Assembly: GCA_011032825.1 (NCBI GenBank)
Contig: JAADJZ010000005.1
Location: forward strand, 129,001 to 193,000
Source of the DNA: Massariosphaeria phaeospora
Taxonomy: Eukaryota > Ascomycota > Dothideomycetes > Pleosporales
DNA: 64,000 nucleotides
Reading direction: 5' to 3'
Of this stretch, positions 10,740 through 20,219 are shown piece by piece. Position 1 is the first letter of the stretch. Each line of letters starts with the position of its first letter. The notes below the pieces were generated by a model, which was not told the DNA's origin, did no database searches, and saw only the letters and a list, made by a program, of their open reading frames with translations. The position numbers and the translations under genes were made by a program.

Positions 10740-11674
10740 ATCACCTCAGTTTTTGCGGTGGTGGTGGTGTGGTAGTGTGATGGAAGGTAGGTGCGGATGC
10801 TGTGGGTCGTATTAAGGCGCGAAATGTAAGTGTTTAGTAAAATTAAGCAAGGAAAGGTGGGGCGGAACAGTCAGGCTCGGCGCACGGACTTGCTATGATT
10901 TGCGGTGGACTCGCCACTTTCACCGTTGTCAAGTCGCTGCTTCCAATGACGATGGAAACCCACGGGTGTGGCTCGTCACGGTTCTTCACGTGATCGTTGA
11001 ACAACACCCCCACAAAATTCGCTTGGCAACGCGAGTGAAAACTTGAGGGGAAAATACATGTCATCTCGGCCCTACGGAAGACTTATAATGCCAGTATCTA
11101 GCCTTATTACGGAGTGCCTGAGTATATAAATCATTACCGTAACCCGCTGCCGTAAAATCGTCCAGGTCGATGGCGAGAGCGCAAGAGATTTTGCACCCAA
11201 CTAATCGATATTAGCATTCTGTTGCGGTTATGAGGAGAAGCAGATCACGTAATGGTGTTCTGGCGCTACTTCCTCACTTATCGAGTACCTCTTACCTCAG
11301 CTGTATCATAGATACGTCATGTAAATAGACCCTGCTGCTGGCCCTTCGAGAGGGCAGCACGAACACAACAACAATACACAAAATACTCTGTTTTACTGCC
11401 TTGTGCACTCACCCTTTGACAACTGCATACCTTTACCGCGACACATTCTCTCTTTCCGTTGTATATCACCTTCGGAGCCGGTGCAACCCGCTATTATTTC
11501 CCAGATCAAATCACTCACGCTGCTGAAATGATCTTATATAAGCTCCACATTAACAACCATGATCTGGAACCTCTACTCCGCAGAGCATAGAACATACAGG
11601 TTGGAACCCTTCAAGCTATTCAACCAAAGGAATAACACGAACTGATTCATTAAGATAGCAGACAGTACGACAGC
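10740..11674. other. Intergenic region between K3 and S2
   Basis: About 935 bases between divergent K3 and S2. TATA-like GTATATAAATC at about 11120-11131; otherwise low-GC without a recognisable gene. Confidence 0.4.
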
Positions 11675-12033
11675 ATGCCCTCTTCAACTGCCAAAGTCAA
11701 GCATCATTGCCCTGATAGATATGGCAATTTGGGGTCCAGTGTCAGTGGGGGCGACTGCGAGTAGGTTCATGCACGATTCCAGGACACGAGGACATAATCC
11801 ACACGATCAATCAAGAATGTAGTAGATGTAGGGCAACACGCGAAGCGGTGGAGCGACGCGCCAAGAAGGAGGACGAACTTCGGAAGAAGCGCGAGGCCAA
11901 GGAAAAGGAAGACGCCGAGGCTAAGAACAAGGTTCGCACAAAGTCAGTGAAACATCGGGCATGCTCCCTCGCTAGACACTTACTCTGTATATCAGACTTT
12001 AAAGTGCCTAGCGTTGTTGTTGCAAACTTTTAA
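11675..12033 (+). pseudogene. Small HHC zinc-like protein S2, broken
   Basis: ATG at 11675 opens MPSSTAKVKHHCPDRYGN, the same N terminus as S1/S3/S4, but this frame stops at 11762-11764. Another frame then carries the family C-terminal half: from 11770, C-T-I-P-G-H, then QECSRCRATREAVERRAKKE and a long K/E/A-rich charged tail ending at 12033 (or earlier if spliced). The C-x-K-H pair that should lie between the halves is not seen. No intron of normal size joins the halves in frame, so a frameshift or small deletion is the simplest reading. Divergent from kinase K3. Confidence 0.6.
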
Positions 12034-12985
12034 ATGCTTATACTGTAAGACTTTTAAAAAATGCGCTTTTATTTTTTTAAGCAATGTTAAAGCTAATTAT
12101 AAAAGTTAAAGTTAAAAAAGTTTTCTGTTAGATATGCAACTAGCTCGGCCTTCACGACTTTTGCCTCGTTGATCAACGACTCCTTGTCGGACAACTATTA
12201 ACGGTCGAAAGAAGATCCCAAGTCCATACCGATGCTTAAAATCCAAGGTCTTTGACCTCGATACGGCCATCGCATAGAATCTTCTGCCACCTTTTTCGTT
12301 CCAATCGAAGAACACCGGTTCCAGATCAGGGTCTTGCCGCGCAATGCGTCGTATCCCACAACGGAAAGGTGCTACCGTCTATCTGTGAGCGCGGCACCTG
12401 GGGAACAAGAATTTCTTCGAAATGCTCTGGTCTTTTGCTCCATTCTTTTTCCTGCTCTCAACCGCTGCGCAAGGCCGAAGTGGGACAGAGACCAAGATGG
12501 TAAGAAGCAGTCACCGCAAGGAAACAGCATGCAAGGCTTTTAAGCTGCTGAGCCATTACGTGATGAGCTCGAAAACCCACTAGCTTCAAGTCTACTTGCA
12601 TCGCGCTCATTTGGCGTACTTTTGAACAAGACTCCTCATTTGGCGGAAGGCACCGGTTCACTTTGGGTATTACACATTGTCGAAGGGTGTTGGCAGGAAT
12701 CATGTAGATTATAATGGTTTAGAGGAACACATTAGAGATGGCTGGAGTCTCACCTCTTCTATCTCCATAGATGGGCAGGTTCCAGTGATGATTGCAACAC
12801 TTCATGATCTCTTGGCTATGCAGTCCGATTTGTTCTAGTTTGTGAGGGTCAATATCGCATGTCACTTATTTCCATCTCATAGAAGGATAAAGCAGCTAAG
12901 CAAAGCCACGACGCCCTTGAAGTATGGGAGTATAGCTAAAGGTAATCAAACTTGACTGGCTTGTTGATTGCTAAGAAATATCGTG
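12034..12985. other. Decayed intergenic region
   Basis: About 950 bases, AT-rich at 12040-12120 (poly-A/T stretches), then a stretch with several partly open but interrupted frames. No domain recognised; it may contain old remnant sequence. Confidence 0.4.
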
Positions 12986-14368
12986 CTAGGTAGAGGGAGC
13001 AACTATACCATCCTCGGGGTGAAGCTCAATCCATTCCGCGATCAAGATATCTGCCAAATCGAAGGCGCTATCTGAAAACATACCATCCCGTAAGAGCCCG
13101 AAGAAGCGACGCGCCACTGCGCACTCCGATGAGAAAGCATGCGTCAGCAAACGTGGCTCTGTGCCTTCAAGGAAGATCTTCTTGAGCTCTTTCCCTTCTT
13201 CAGTTTCAGGCTCACCAAGTGCGGTGTTCTCATCCTCATCTTCGTCGTCCACACCACTCCAAAGCCAAAACGTCGAGCGAAACATGAAGCTAGGCGCGAA
13301 CACAGCACCGTCCCAATACAAAACGCCTGTGATCTCTACAGTTTTCTCGTTTTTGATAGTGATTAGAATGTTGTAGGGCTCCAAGTCCTGGTGCGATAGC
13401 TGGAATAGATCTTCGGTGGGTAGAAGACCGCGCTTGTGCATGCTTCTAGCAATGTCTGCAAAAGCGTTCCAGGTGTCATCGAGGTCCATGTCCTGAGACA
13501 GATAGTATTCCCGCCAGCGTTCACATTGAGACAACATGAAGTCGAGCGATGTTTGCGGTGTGGAAGGCCAGTCCAGCGGCTTATCGAGATTCTCAGTATC
13601 GTGGCCCTCACTGGGCGGCACGCTGAAGGTTTTTAGAGGTACCGGTCCACTGGAATGACCCGTCTTATGCCCGCTAAAGATAACACCAGCGGCAGGGCTC
13701 GTTACGGCGGCGATCTCGCCAGACAGCCGAGTTACCTGGCGAGCGAAGGAGCATTTTTGTGCGAAGTTCAGAGAATTCCAGAGTTCGGAGACTTGTTGTC
13801 CTTCAAGCCGGCGCTGTATCACGTAGGCCTTTCCTAGTGCGTTGGAATCGGTAGCGTCAAAGCTAATGGTGCGTGGTACGGGGAAAGTGAGATGCGAGGC
13901 AGCCAGTTCTAAGACTGCGATATCGTCCTCCATGCCAGCAGAATCAAACCGCGGGATGCGTATGACGTACTTCTCGGTGGTATGTTTCCCAAAGAGACCC
14001 TGTAGATATTCGCGGACCCATTTGAGCGTATATTTTCTAGATAAGCCGCGGGTGTTCAAGGTGACGCCGATGACGCGATTGTATGAGCCGCCTTTGAGGC
14101 GTTCAACAGCAATATTCGATGAGGATACTAAAAGCTGTTGTGCGGCCAGGGGAATAACCTTATGCTGCAAGGTTTCGAAAGACTCGTGGCCTTGATCCTC
14201 GTAGTTCACGGTTGAAGTTACGGAAACGGCGTCGGCATCGTCGTCGCAGTTATCATCAAGCTCACCGTCGGCGCTAGAGGCTGCAGCGTCTGTGTCATCT
14301 TTATCATTGATTAAAAGGGTGTAAATATCTTGCTCTGGCAAGATGAGGTCGGTAACGTCCGTAGACAT
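12986..14368 (-). CDS. APH-like kinase K4, metal-site Asp replaced by Tyr
   Basis: 460 aa from the first true ATG at 14368. Acidic leader, then GHESFETLQHKV, VERLKGGSYNRVIGVTL, YVIRIPRFDSAGMEDDIAVLE, PVPRTI, and catalytic loop HQDLEPYN. The metal loop reads VLYWDGAVFAPSF: codon 13316-13318 gives Tyr (about residue 351) where all other copies with this region have Asp. In the APH fold this Asp is equivalent to the DFG Asp that binds Mg-ATP, so activity is probably lost or altered although the frame is open. It lacks the long Ser/Asp tail of K3, K5 and K6 but keeps the W-x-E-L-H-P-E-D end motif. Divergent from K5. Confidence 0.8.
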   Translation of the reverse strand: MSTDVTDLILPEQDIYTLLINDKDDTDAAASSADGELDDNCDDDADAVSVTSTVNYEDQGHESFETLQHKVIPLAAQQLLVSSSNIAVERLKGGSYNRVIGVTLNTRGLSRKYTLKWVREYLQGLFGKHTTEKYVIRIPRFDSAGMEDDIAVLELAASHLTFPVPRTISFDATDSNALGKAYVIQRRLEGQQVSELWNSLNFAQKCSFARQVTRLSGEIAAVTSPAAGVIFSGHKTGHSSGPVPLKTFSVPPSEGHDTENLDKPLDWPSTPQTSLDFMLSQCERWREYYLSQDMDLDDTWNAFADIARSMHKRGLLPTEDLFQLSHQDLEPYNILITIKNEKTVEITGVLYWDGAVFAPSFMFRSTFWLWSGVDDEDEDENTALGEPETEEGKELKKIFLEGTEPRLLTHAFSSECAVARRFFGLLRDGMFSDSAFDLADILIAEWIELHPEDGIVAPST

Positions 14369-14967
14369 TTTCTGCAAAGCGGTTGTAGATATTGTTGTAT
14401 CGCGAATAGTATGTTGTGTGTTTGGGTAAAGTGGATCGTAGTTATACTAGCCTTCAAATACGATGGTTTGTATTGTGCTAACAGTGTCTTTGTCCAAGAT
14501 TTGCCCGTGCACATCACTTCCTACACATTCTCGGCACATCAAATCTACTCGGGAAGTAAAGAGAGAAAGAAGCCGAAGATTTGAGTTCGCTTAACTTCCT
14601 CCCCTCTAAAGCTGATGAATCCTATGACAAGTTCAATATAGAACGCTTGATTATTATCATTACCAAGAACAAGTAAGCGATGAACACACCGAACGACTAT
14701 AACAAATATTACTAAAGTTCTTCAAAGTCTTACAGTGCGACTACATTGTCTTTGTGCTATATCTGTGCTCTCAACCTACCGGCAAAAGAAATAGGCCAGA
14801 ACAAATGAGGACAAAGACACTGTGCATTCAATAGATAGCAGAAGTGCGGATGCCCCACTGAATTTCGCGGTAGTATATATACGCGATTGACCTCTTCAAA
14901 TAGCGCTCATTCAGAATCTATCATAGCATCAAACATCCAACAACCACATCGTACTCTTGTAGACTTT
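14369..14967. promoter_or_regulatory. Intergenic region of divergent kinases K4/K5
   Basis: 599 bases between two divergent kinase starts. TATATATA at 14874-14881 lies about 90 bases before the K5 ATG. No gene recognised. Confidence 0.5.
14874..14881 (+). promoter_or_regulatory. TATA box of K5
   Basis: TATATATA, 87 bases before the ATG of K5; position and sequence fit a fungal core promoter. Confidence 0.45.
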
Positions 14968-16425
14968 ATGTCTACTCTACTACCGTCCACCACCCTTCAC
15001 GCAGGCGTCGATAAGGTTATGGCAGACTCGCCATCCGCTCCTTCAACACAGATGGATACCCTTCATGAATTCTCAACAGAGCACTTCGATGGAAACGTAG
15101 CTGCGGACCATGAATATGACGAGGATGCAACCTCAGAGACCTCGACTCTTGCATACTCTCAGGAACCTTATGCCACATTTCAAGATAAAGCTTCGGAGCT
15201 TTCGCATCAACTATTTCCTTACTCTGCCGACATCAAATTGGATCGCATGAAAGGCGGCTCATCCAATCGTGTTATAGGCATTACTACCTCTGGCCGAAAG
15301 ATGAAGAAGTACTCATGCGATTGGTTTCGTACGCAATTCAAGGACATGATTAGTCTGAAACATGATGAGCCCGAGAAGTATGTGCTTCGCATTCCACGCT
15401 GGGAAAGCGTATCCATGGAGGCTGTTATTGCGACGCTCAAGGTTATTGGTGATAGAGCACAAATCCCGACCCCACGAGTCATCGCGTATAGCCTTTCCGA
15501 AGGTAATGTACTGGGAAAACCGTACATGCTACAACCACGCCTCCCAGGCCTTAGCCTTAACACCGTCTACGACAGCTTGAATCTGGAGCAAAAGAAGTGT
15601 GTTGCACGGCAGATCACTAAACTTATCCCGGATATTGCTACTATCACAAGTGGATCTGCTGGAACTATCTCTGCTTCCAACCTAGCCAACAATGGTTCTT
15701 CCGACATAGAGGTCAGCAGGTTTCCCATTTGTGATCCGATGGATGACCCAAGCTTCACGCCCTCAATTGCAGAGACACCCCTCGAATTCATGCTTGGCCA
15801 ATGTGAGCGTTGGCGAGAATATGAAGAGGCATCGGGTATGGCCTGGCATAATATCTGGGATGCGTTTTCGGAGATCTCTGAATCCCTGCAGAAATATGGT
15901 TTCCTCGAAGATTCCGGGTTTTGCCTTGCGCATGGCGATCTACTTGATTACAATTTGCTAGTCGAGATTCGTGGCTCGACTTCAGTTGAGATTACTGCTG
16001 TACTGGACTGGGATTGTGCTGCATTTGTACCTAGCTTCGTCGCATACCGTGCGCCATTCTGGCAATGGATCAACGACAACGAGCCTGACTACGACGAAAC
16101 CCTTGCCAATAAGGTCCCTGAAACCGATGCTCAAATGGCGTGCAAAGCTGTCTTTGAGGAAATGGCGTCTGAAAAGTTCAAACGCTTCGCATTTGCTCCT
16201 GAGGCAGTTTTCGCCCGCCGCATGTTCAAGATCTTGAAAGACGGAATCTTCTCCGACCAAATTCTCGACGAGACCAAAAAGATCATTCGTGGATGGGATG
16301 AACTTCACCCTGAGGATGACATCATGGGGAGGTTGAATCCGGCCTCGGATAGCTCTGACGATGAAGGTTCAGAGAATGAGGACTCAGAGAATGTGGGTTC
16401 AGATGATGAAGACTGTGAGGAGTAA
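14968..16425 (+). CDS. APH-like kinase K5, apparently intact
   Basis: 485 aa from the first in-frame ATG (14968). Order: Ser/Asp/Glu leader; LAYSQEPYATFQDKA; LDRMKGGSSNRVIGITT; YVLRIPRWESVSME; PTPRVIAYSLSEGNVLGKPYMLQPRLPG; catalytic loop HGDLLDYN at about residue 322; metal loop VLDWDCAAFVPSF at about 346; WDELHPEDD; then an acidic tail of alternating Ser and Asp/Glu (about 30 residues). All catalytic residues are present. The tail has many S-D/E-x-D/E sites suited to casein kinase 2 (inference). Substrate unknown. A TATA box lies about 90 bases upstream. With K6 it forms a same-strand pair separated by a MITE-like element. Confidence 0.85.
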   Translation: MSTLLPSTTLHAGVDKVMADSPSAPSTQMDTLHEFSTEHFDGNVAADHEYDEDATSETSTLAYSQEPYATFQDKASELSHQLFPYSADIKLDRMKGGSSNRVIGITTSGRKMKKYSCDWFRTQFKDMISLKHDEPEKYVLRIPRWESVSMEAVIATLKVIGDRAQIPTPRVIAYSLSEGNVLGKPYMLQPRLPGLSLNTVYDSLNLEQKKCVARQITKLIPDIATITSGSAGTISASNLANNGSSDIEVSRFPICDPMDDPSFTPSIAETPLEFMLGQCERWREYEEASGMAWHNIWDAFSEISESLQKYGFLEDSGFCLAHGDLLDYNLLVEIRGSTSVEITAVLDWDCAAFVPSFVAYRAPFWQWINDNEPDYDETLANKVPETDAQMACKAVFEEMASEKFKRFAFAPEAVFARRMFKILKDGIFSDQILDETKKIIRGWDELHPEDDIMGRLNPASDSSDDEGSENEDSENVGSDDEDCEE

Positions 16426-16568
16426 ACCGAGCGTCGTCGTATTTAGCTTAAATCAATGTGAAATATAATCATTCTGTATCAACACTTCGCGTATTACCTT
16501 TTCTCCAATCACATCAGTGTACAATAATCGTTCCCTAATACTACTCAGAGCGTGCCGATTTTGCAAGT

Positions 16569-16835
16569 ACAGATCTGCAGAGCTTTGCATGGCGGAGCTC
16601 CGTACAACCCGAACGCGCTTTCTCCATTCATAAGATCTATAGATTATTTGTAGGTTATTTTAGCCTATACATTAAGTTTACAAAACACAGGTAGAACTGC
16701 GGCATATTTATAGCATTGCCTAATTAGGTAATACAGCTTAATTCTTAACTAGATCCTGCTCTAAAGAGTTTATCTACCTCTACTAGAGAATCAAAAACCC
16801 CTACAGAATGTCCATACAAAGCTCTGCAGATCTGT
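16569..16835. mobile_element. MITE-like element with 24-bp terminal inverted repeats
   Basis: The left end ACAGATCTGCAGAGCTTTG (from 16569) and the right end (to 16835) are inverted copies, continuing as CATGG / CCATA for 24 bases with one mismatch. The 267-bp unit has an AT-rich, non-coding interior. I do not see a clear target-site duplication. Too small to encode a transposase, so it would be non-autonomous. Confidence 0.6.
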
Positions 16836-16976
16836 TGGATCACGGATACTGTTAGTGTTGGCCAGCTCATTTGGCTTGGCGTAAAGAAGGTAACAAAGAT
16901 TCAACAAACAAAGAAACAAACAAAGAAGAGCGCATTATGTGGAGCTTAGCGTCTCAGCTTTAGCTGCACACCTAAG

Positions 16977-16983
16977 TATATAA
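16977..16983 (+). promoter_or_regulatory. TATA box of K6
   Basis: TATATAA, 60 bases before the K6 ATG. Confidence 0.45.
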
Positions 16984-17042
16984 CACGCTCGTACCCTCCC
17001 TAAAAAGTTTAATTCCCCCTTACCAGAATCGTGAAATACGCC

Positions 17043-18497
17043 ATGTCTACTTCGAAGGCCTCCCAGATTGCCATGACAGATATCAAGTTCAGCGGCGAGA
17101 CTAAGTCTTCGCCACGGGTTCTAGGTGAAACCGTGAATGAGACTGGAGAAAATATAGACAATGAGGATGTCTGCTTTGACAACGACGCAGCGTCTGAAAC
17201 ATCTACTATCATTTATGAACATGAACCGTTTGAGTCATTTCAGTACAAAGTTGCCCAACTAGCATCATACATCTTTCCTGGATCCGAGGTCAACATCCAA
17301 CGGATGAAAGGCGGATCTTTCAATCGCGTTGTAGGTATAACAACAACGACTGGAGGTAAGATAAAGAACAACTACAAGCGACGGATTCGTAATGGGATCC
17401 AGCGATTATTTCGCGCAAACTCGGATCAATTAAACACGAAGCAATACGTCGCTCGCATCCCGCGTTGCGACGACGATGATATGGAGAAAGATGTTGCAAC
17501 ACTGGAAGCAATTCGTGGCAGGTTCCGCTTTGCTGTACCCCAGGTTACCAAGTGCGACCTATCTGCCAACAACATCTTACAGAACGCCTATATGATCCAG
17601 CCTCGTATACCTGGTCAGACCATCAAAGAGACTTGGCCGACACTGAACATGAAGCAGAAAAAATCTCTAGCGAAGCGTATTATAGAGCTTTCTTCTGAGA
17701 TTGCAACATTTACGTCGAGTTCCGCTGGGACTATTGCTGCTCGAGACATCCAGGACGGTGAAAGCAGCAGCATTGCTATCAGCCAATTTCATGTTCAGAA
17801 CGAGTCTCCTCTATCTTCCCCGATCGAATCCTGTCTCGAGCTTCTCCTTAGACAGTGCAAGCGTTGGAGCCAGTACCAAATGTCTTCGAGGCGACATTGC
17901 TACCAGGAAATCTGGGTAGCGTACGCCAAAATCTCCAAATCTCTGCAAGCACGAGGATTTCTAGAGGAGTCATTCTGCTTCGTGCACGGCGATCTTCTGC
18001 CACACAATCTACTCATAGCCATCCGAGATTCATCAACCGTCGAAGTTACGGGGGTTGTAGATTGGGACTCTGGGTACTTCGGGCCTCGGTTTATGGCTTA
18101 TCGTGCCCCATACTGGCTGTGGTTAACCGATGACGACGATGAATGGGTTGAGGGCAACGTCAACATGGAGCCAAAGACAGAAGAGGACCGGGAAATGAAG
18201 GCTGTTTTCGACGAGGTAACATCACAGGATTTCAAGCGCCTTGCGTGCTCACCTGAAGCTATACTAGCTAGGCGTATGTTCAAAATCTTGAAGGACGGAA
18301 TGTTCGATGACTGGACTCTTGCCGAAGCTTATGCTGTTATCAATGATTGGGAGACACTATATCCTGAAGATAATGTTAAGGCAGAGATGCAATCGAATAG
18401 CTCGGACGAAGAAGATAGCTCGGACGAAGAAATTGATGAGGGGCCCGATGTGTTCGACGAGGAGAATCGCGGATATCTCGCTAGTCTTTTCGGCTAG
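17043..18497 (+). CDS. APH-like kinase K6, apparently intact
   Basis: 484 aa from the ATG at 17043 (MSTSKASQIAM). Family blocks in order: IIYEHEPFESFQYKV; IQRMKGGSFNRVVGITT; YVARIPRCDDDDMEKDVATLE; AYMIQPRIPGQ; catalytic loop HGDLLPHN at about residue 315; VVDWDSGYFGPRF; WETLYPEDN; and a Ser-Asp-Glu repeat tail (SSDEEDSSDEE) followed by a short hydrophobic end (YLASLFG). All APH catalytic residues are present. The residue just before the RMKGG block is Gln, which matters for interpreting the stop codon in K7. No introns. Substrate unknown. Confidence 0.85.
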   Translation: MSTSKASQIAMTDIKFSGETKSSPRVLGETVNETGENIDNEDVCFDNDAASETSTIIYEHEPFESFQYKVAQLASYIFPGSEVNIQRMKGGSFNRVVGITTTTGGKIKNNYKRRIRNGIQRLFRANSDQLNTKQYVARIPRCDDDDMEKDVATLEAIRGRFRFAVPQVTKCDLSANNILQNAYMIQPRIPGQTIKETWPTLNMKQKKSLAKRIIELSSEIATFTSSSAGTIAARDIQDGESSSIAISQFHVQNESPLSSPIESCLELLLRQCKRWSQYQMSSRRHCYQEIWVAYAKISKSLQARGFLEESFCFVHGDLLPHNLLIAIRDSSTVEVTGVVDWDSGYFGPRFMAYRAPYWLWLTDDDDEWVEGNVNMEPKTEEDREMKAVFDEVTSQDFKRLACSPEAILARRMFKILKDGMFDDWTLAEAYAVINDWETLYPEDNVKAEMQSNSSDEEDSSDEEIDEGPDVFDEENRGYLASLFG

Positions 18498-19290
18498 GTA
18501 TGAGTTATGTTTCCTGAAAGCCAAGTCCTTTCTAGAGACGTTGTCCACTGGCCGCACGTAGAGTAAGATAAATTGATATTCCTAAAATTGCCCGCCTAGT
18601 ACATCTTAGAGATGGATACCTATACTAAGATACTCTACCTGTAACAGCTTGTTTTCAGTTTCTTTACACCCCTATTAGAAAGAGAGCCGTATGCATTAAG
18701 TGGTGATAAATGCATGCCGATCGTAAGCAAATAAAGCTAGATTGAGTCGTGTACTGGTACTAGTGCGTTAGTTGTAGAATTTCGATTGCTCCGAACTAGA
18801 ATGATAAAGCACCTTTGATTTCCTTTTCCTTGCGTGATTCAGAAGTGCCAGAGCACCCTACCGGCAAAAGAAATGAGCCAAACTTGGGTGGCTGACTCGC
18901 ATATGTTTTTCTTTGTTCACGAAAACGTGAACCATAGTTCTTGCAGCTTAACAAAGAAGAAACATCTACTGAGCATTGTGCCCCAAGAAACAAAGTATCA
19001 ATGCACACTATGTTAATATACAACACAGTAACGGCATACCCTCCGCAGCGTGTCTTCAACAATGGGACGTCAAGCACAAGATATTTACAATGTCACCGAG
19101 CTCAATATGCTACCACAATGTACAAAAAACTTCAAAGTCTTTATCGTTGTGCATATATAGAGTCGTCTGAACTGCATGATGAACTGTTCGTAAACCACCC
19201 CTTAACTACAATTCAACACCGCTACAGGATAGCCTCCAAGCCGAAACGAAACAACCACCTCCAACATACTACAAACAGTCAACAGACACA
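18498..19290. other. Intergenic region K6/S3
   Basis: About 790 bases without a supported gene. TATATA at 19154-19159 is a candidate TATA box for S3. Confidence 0.45.
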
Positions 19291-19614
19291 ATGCCTCGCG
19301 AAGGAACTACTACTCATCACTGCCCTGGTAGAGACTGCTGGGTTGGTGATATCAGTCCGGGTGGATGCCGAGCTTTCATGAAGAACGGGAAAGCAATCTA
19401 TTGTGAGAAACATCAGATGCCCTGCCGCATGGGATGCTACAAGTGGTACCATTTGAAGAGTGATCCAGGATGTTGTTCATGTCGTGGAAAGGTTCAAGCG
19501 GATGATAGAGAAGAAAGGAAAGAAGCTGAGGCTAAGCGAGAAGTAGCAAAGAAAAACACCGATGATGAGTTCTTCAAACAGACAGGTAAGGCTCGGAAAC
19601 CGAGGAAGGGGTAA
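19291..19614 (+). CDS. Small HHC/CxKH zinc-binding-like protein S3
   Basis: 107 aa, single exon: MPREGTTTHHCPGRDCW..., then IYCEKHQMPCRMGCYKWYH, then PGCCSCRGKV and a 45-residue K/E/A-rich basic helix-like tail. Ten Cys and several His in the order HHC - C - C - CxKH - C - C - CCxC suggest two zinc sites. It is the longest clear member of the family shared with S1, S2 and S4. It follows K6 on the same strand and faces the 3' end of K7. The basic tail could bind nucleic acid or an acidic partner; the acidic tails of neighbouring kinases make the latter an attractive but untested idea. Confidence 0.7.
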   Translation: MPREGTTTHHCPGRDCWVGDISPGGCRAFMKNGKAIYCEKHQMPCRMGCYKWYHLKSDPGCCSCRGKVQADDREERKEAEAKREVAKKNTDDEFFKQTGKARKPRKG

Positions 19615-20219
19615 ACACACAGCTCTATCTCACTCTCATGGTACAGTACCACGCTATCCGCCTACGACCGAGCTTAGTTGAGGTTCTTCTCACATATGAA
19701 CGCACAATCGGTGACTGCTACCAACTAGAGCTTACTTGAATAGATGTTATCATCTTACAATATATTGATCATTATCCAAACCTTGAATTCTAATCAGCTA
19801 TGTGCCAGCTTAGTATATTATTCTATACTAACTTTAATTTACTTCCTTGAACGAACCTTTGCAAAGTGATGCTTTTGCAAGCTGGAGTTACTCCTAAAAT
19901 ACGAACATTGCGACTCACGACCATCCACAGCCTATTCATTCTGGAGACTAACGTCTATTTACGATATAAGGAACATGTTTCAAACAGTTACGCTACAAAA
20001 GCTTCAATTGCGTGGTTAGTTATATAAGCACAAGGACACATTTTGTAAGATTAGTAGGCACATCCTTCAATAGGACGTGAATTTAGCCAAGATACAATTC
20101 ATTTAAGTAGAGATAACATAGATTTACGGCACTGCACTTTTAACTAATCACTAACGCAAATCTAAGTCGAAGTGGGATGCAACTTTTCGAACTCAGAAAA
20201 TATCTCATCAGCAAAGAAC
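19615..20219. other. AT-rich intergenic region
   Basis: About 600 bases, low GC, stops in all frames. No gene seen. Confidence 0.5.

Noticed and set aside
12112..12710. Possible decayed gene between S2 and K4
   Set aside because: Some open stretches on both strands but several stops and no recognisable motif; not claimed.
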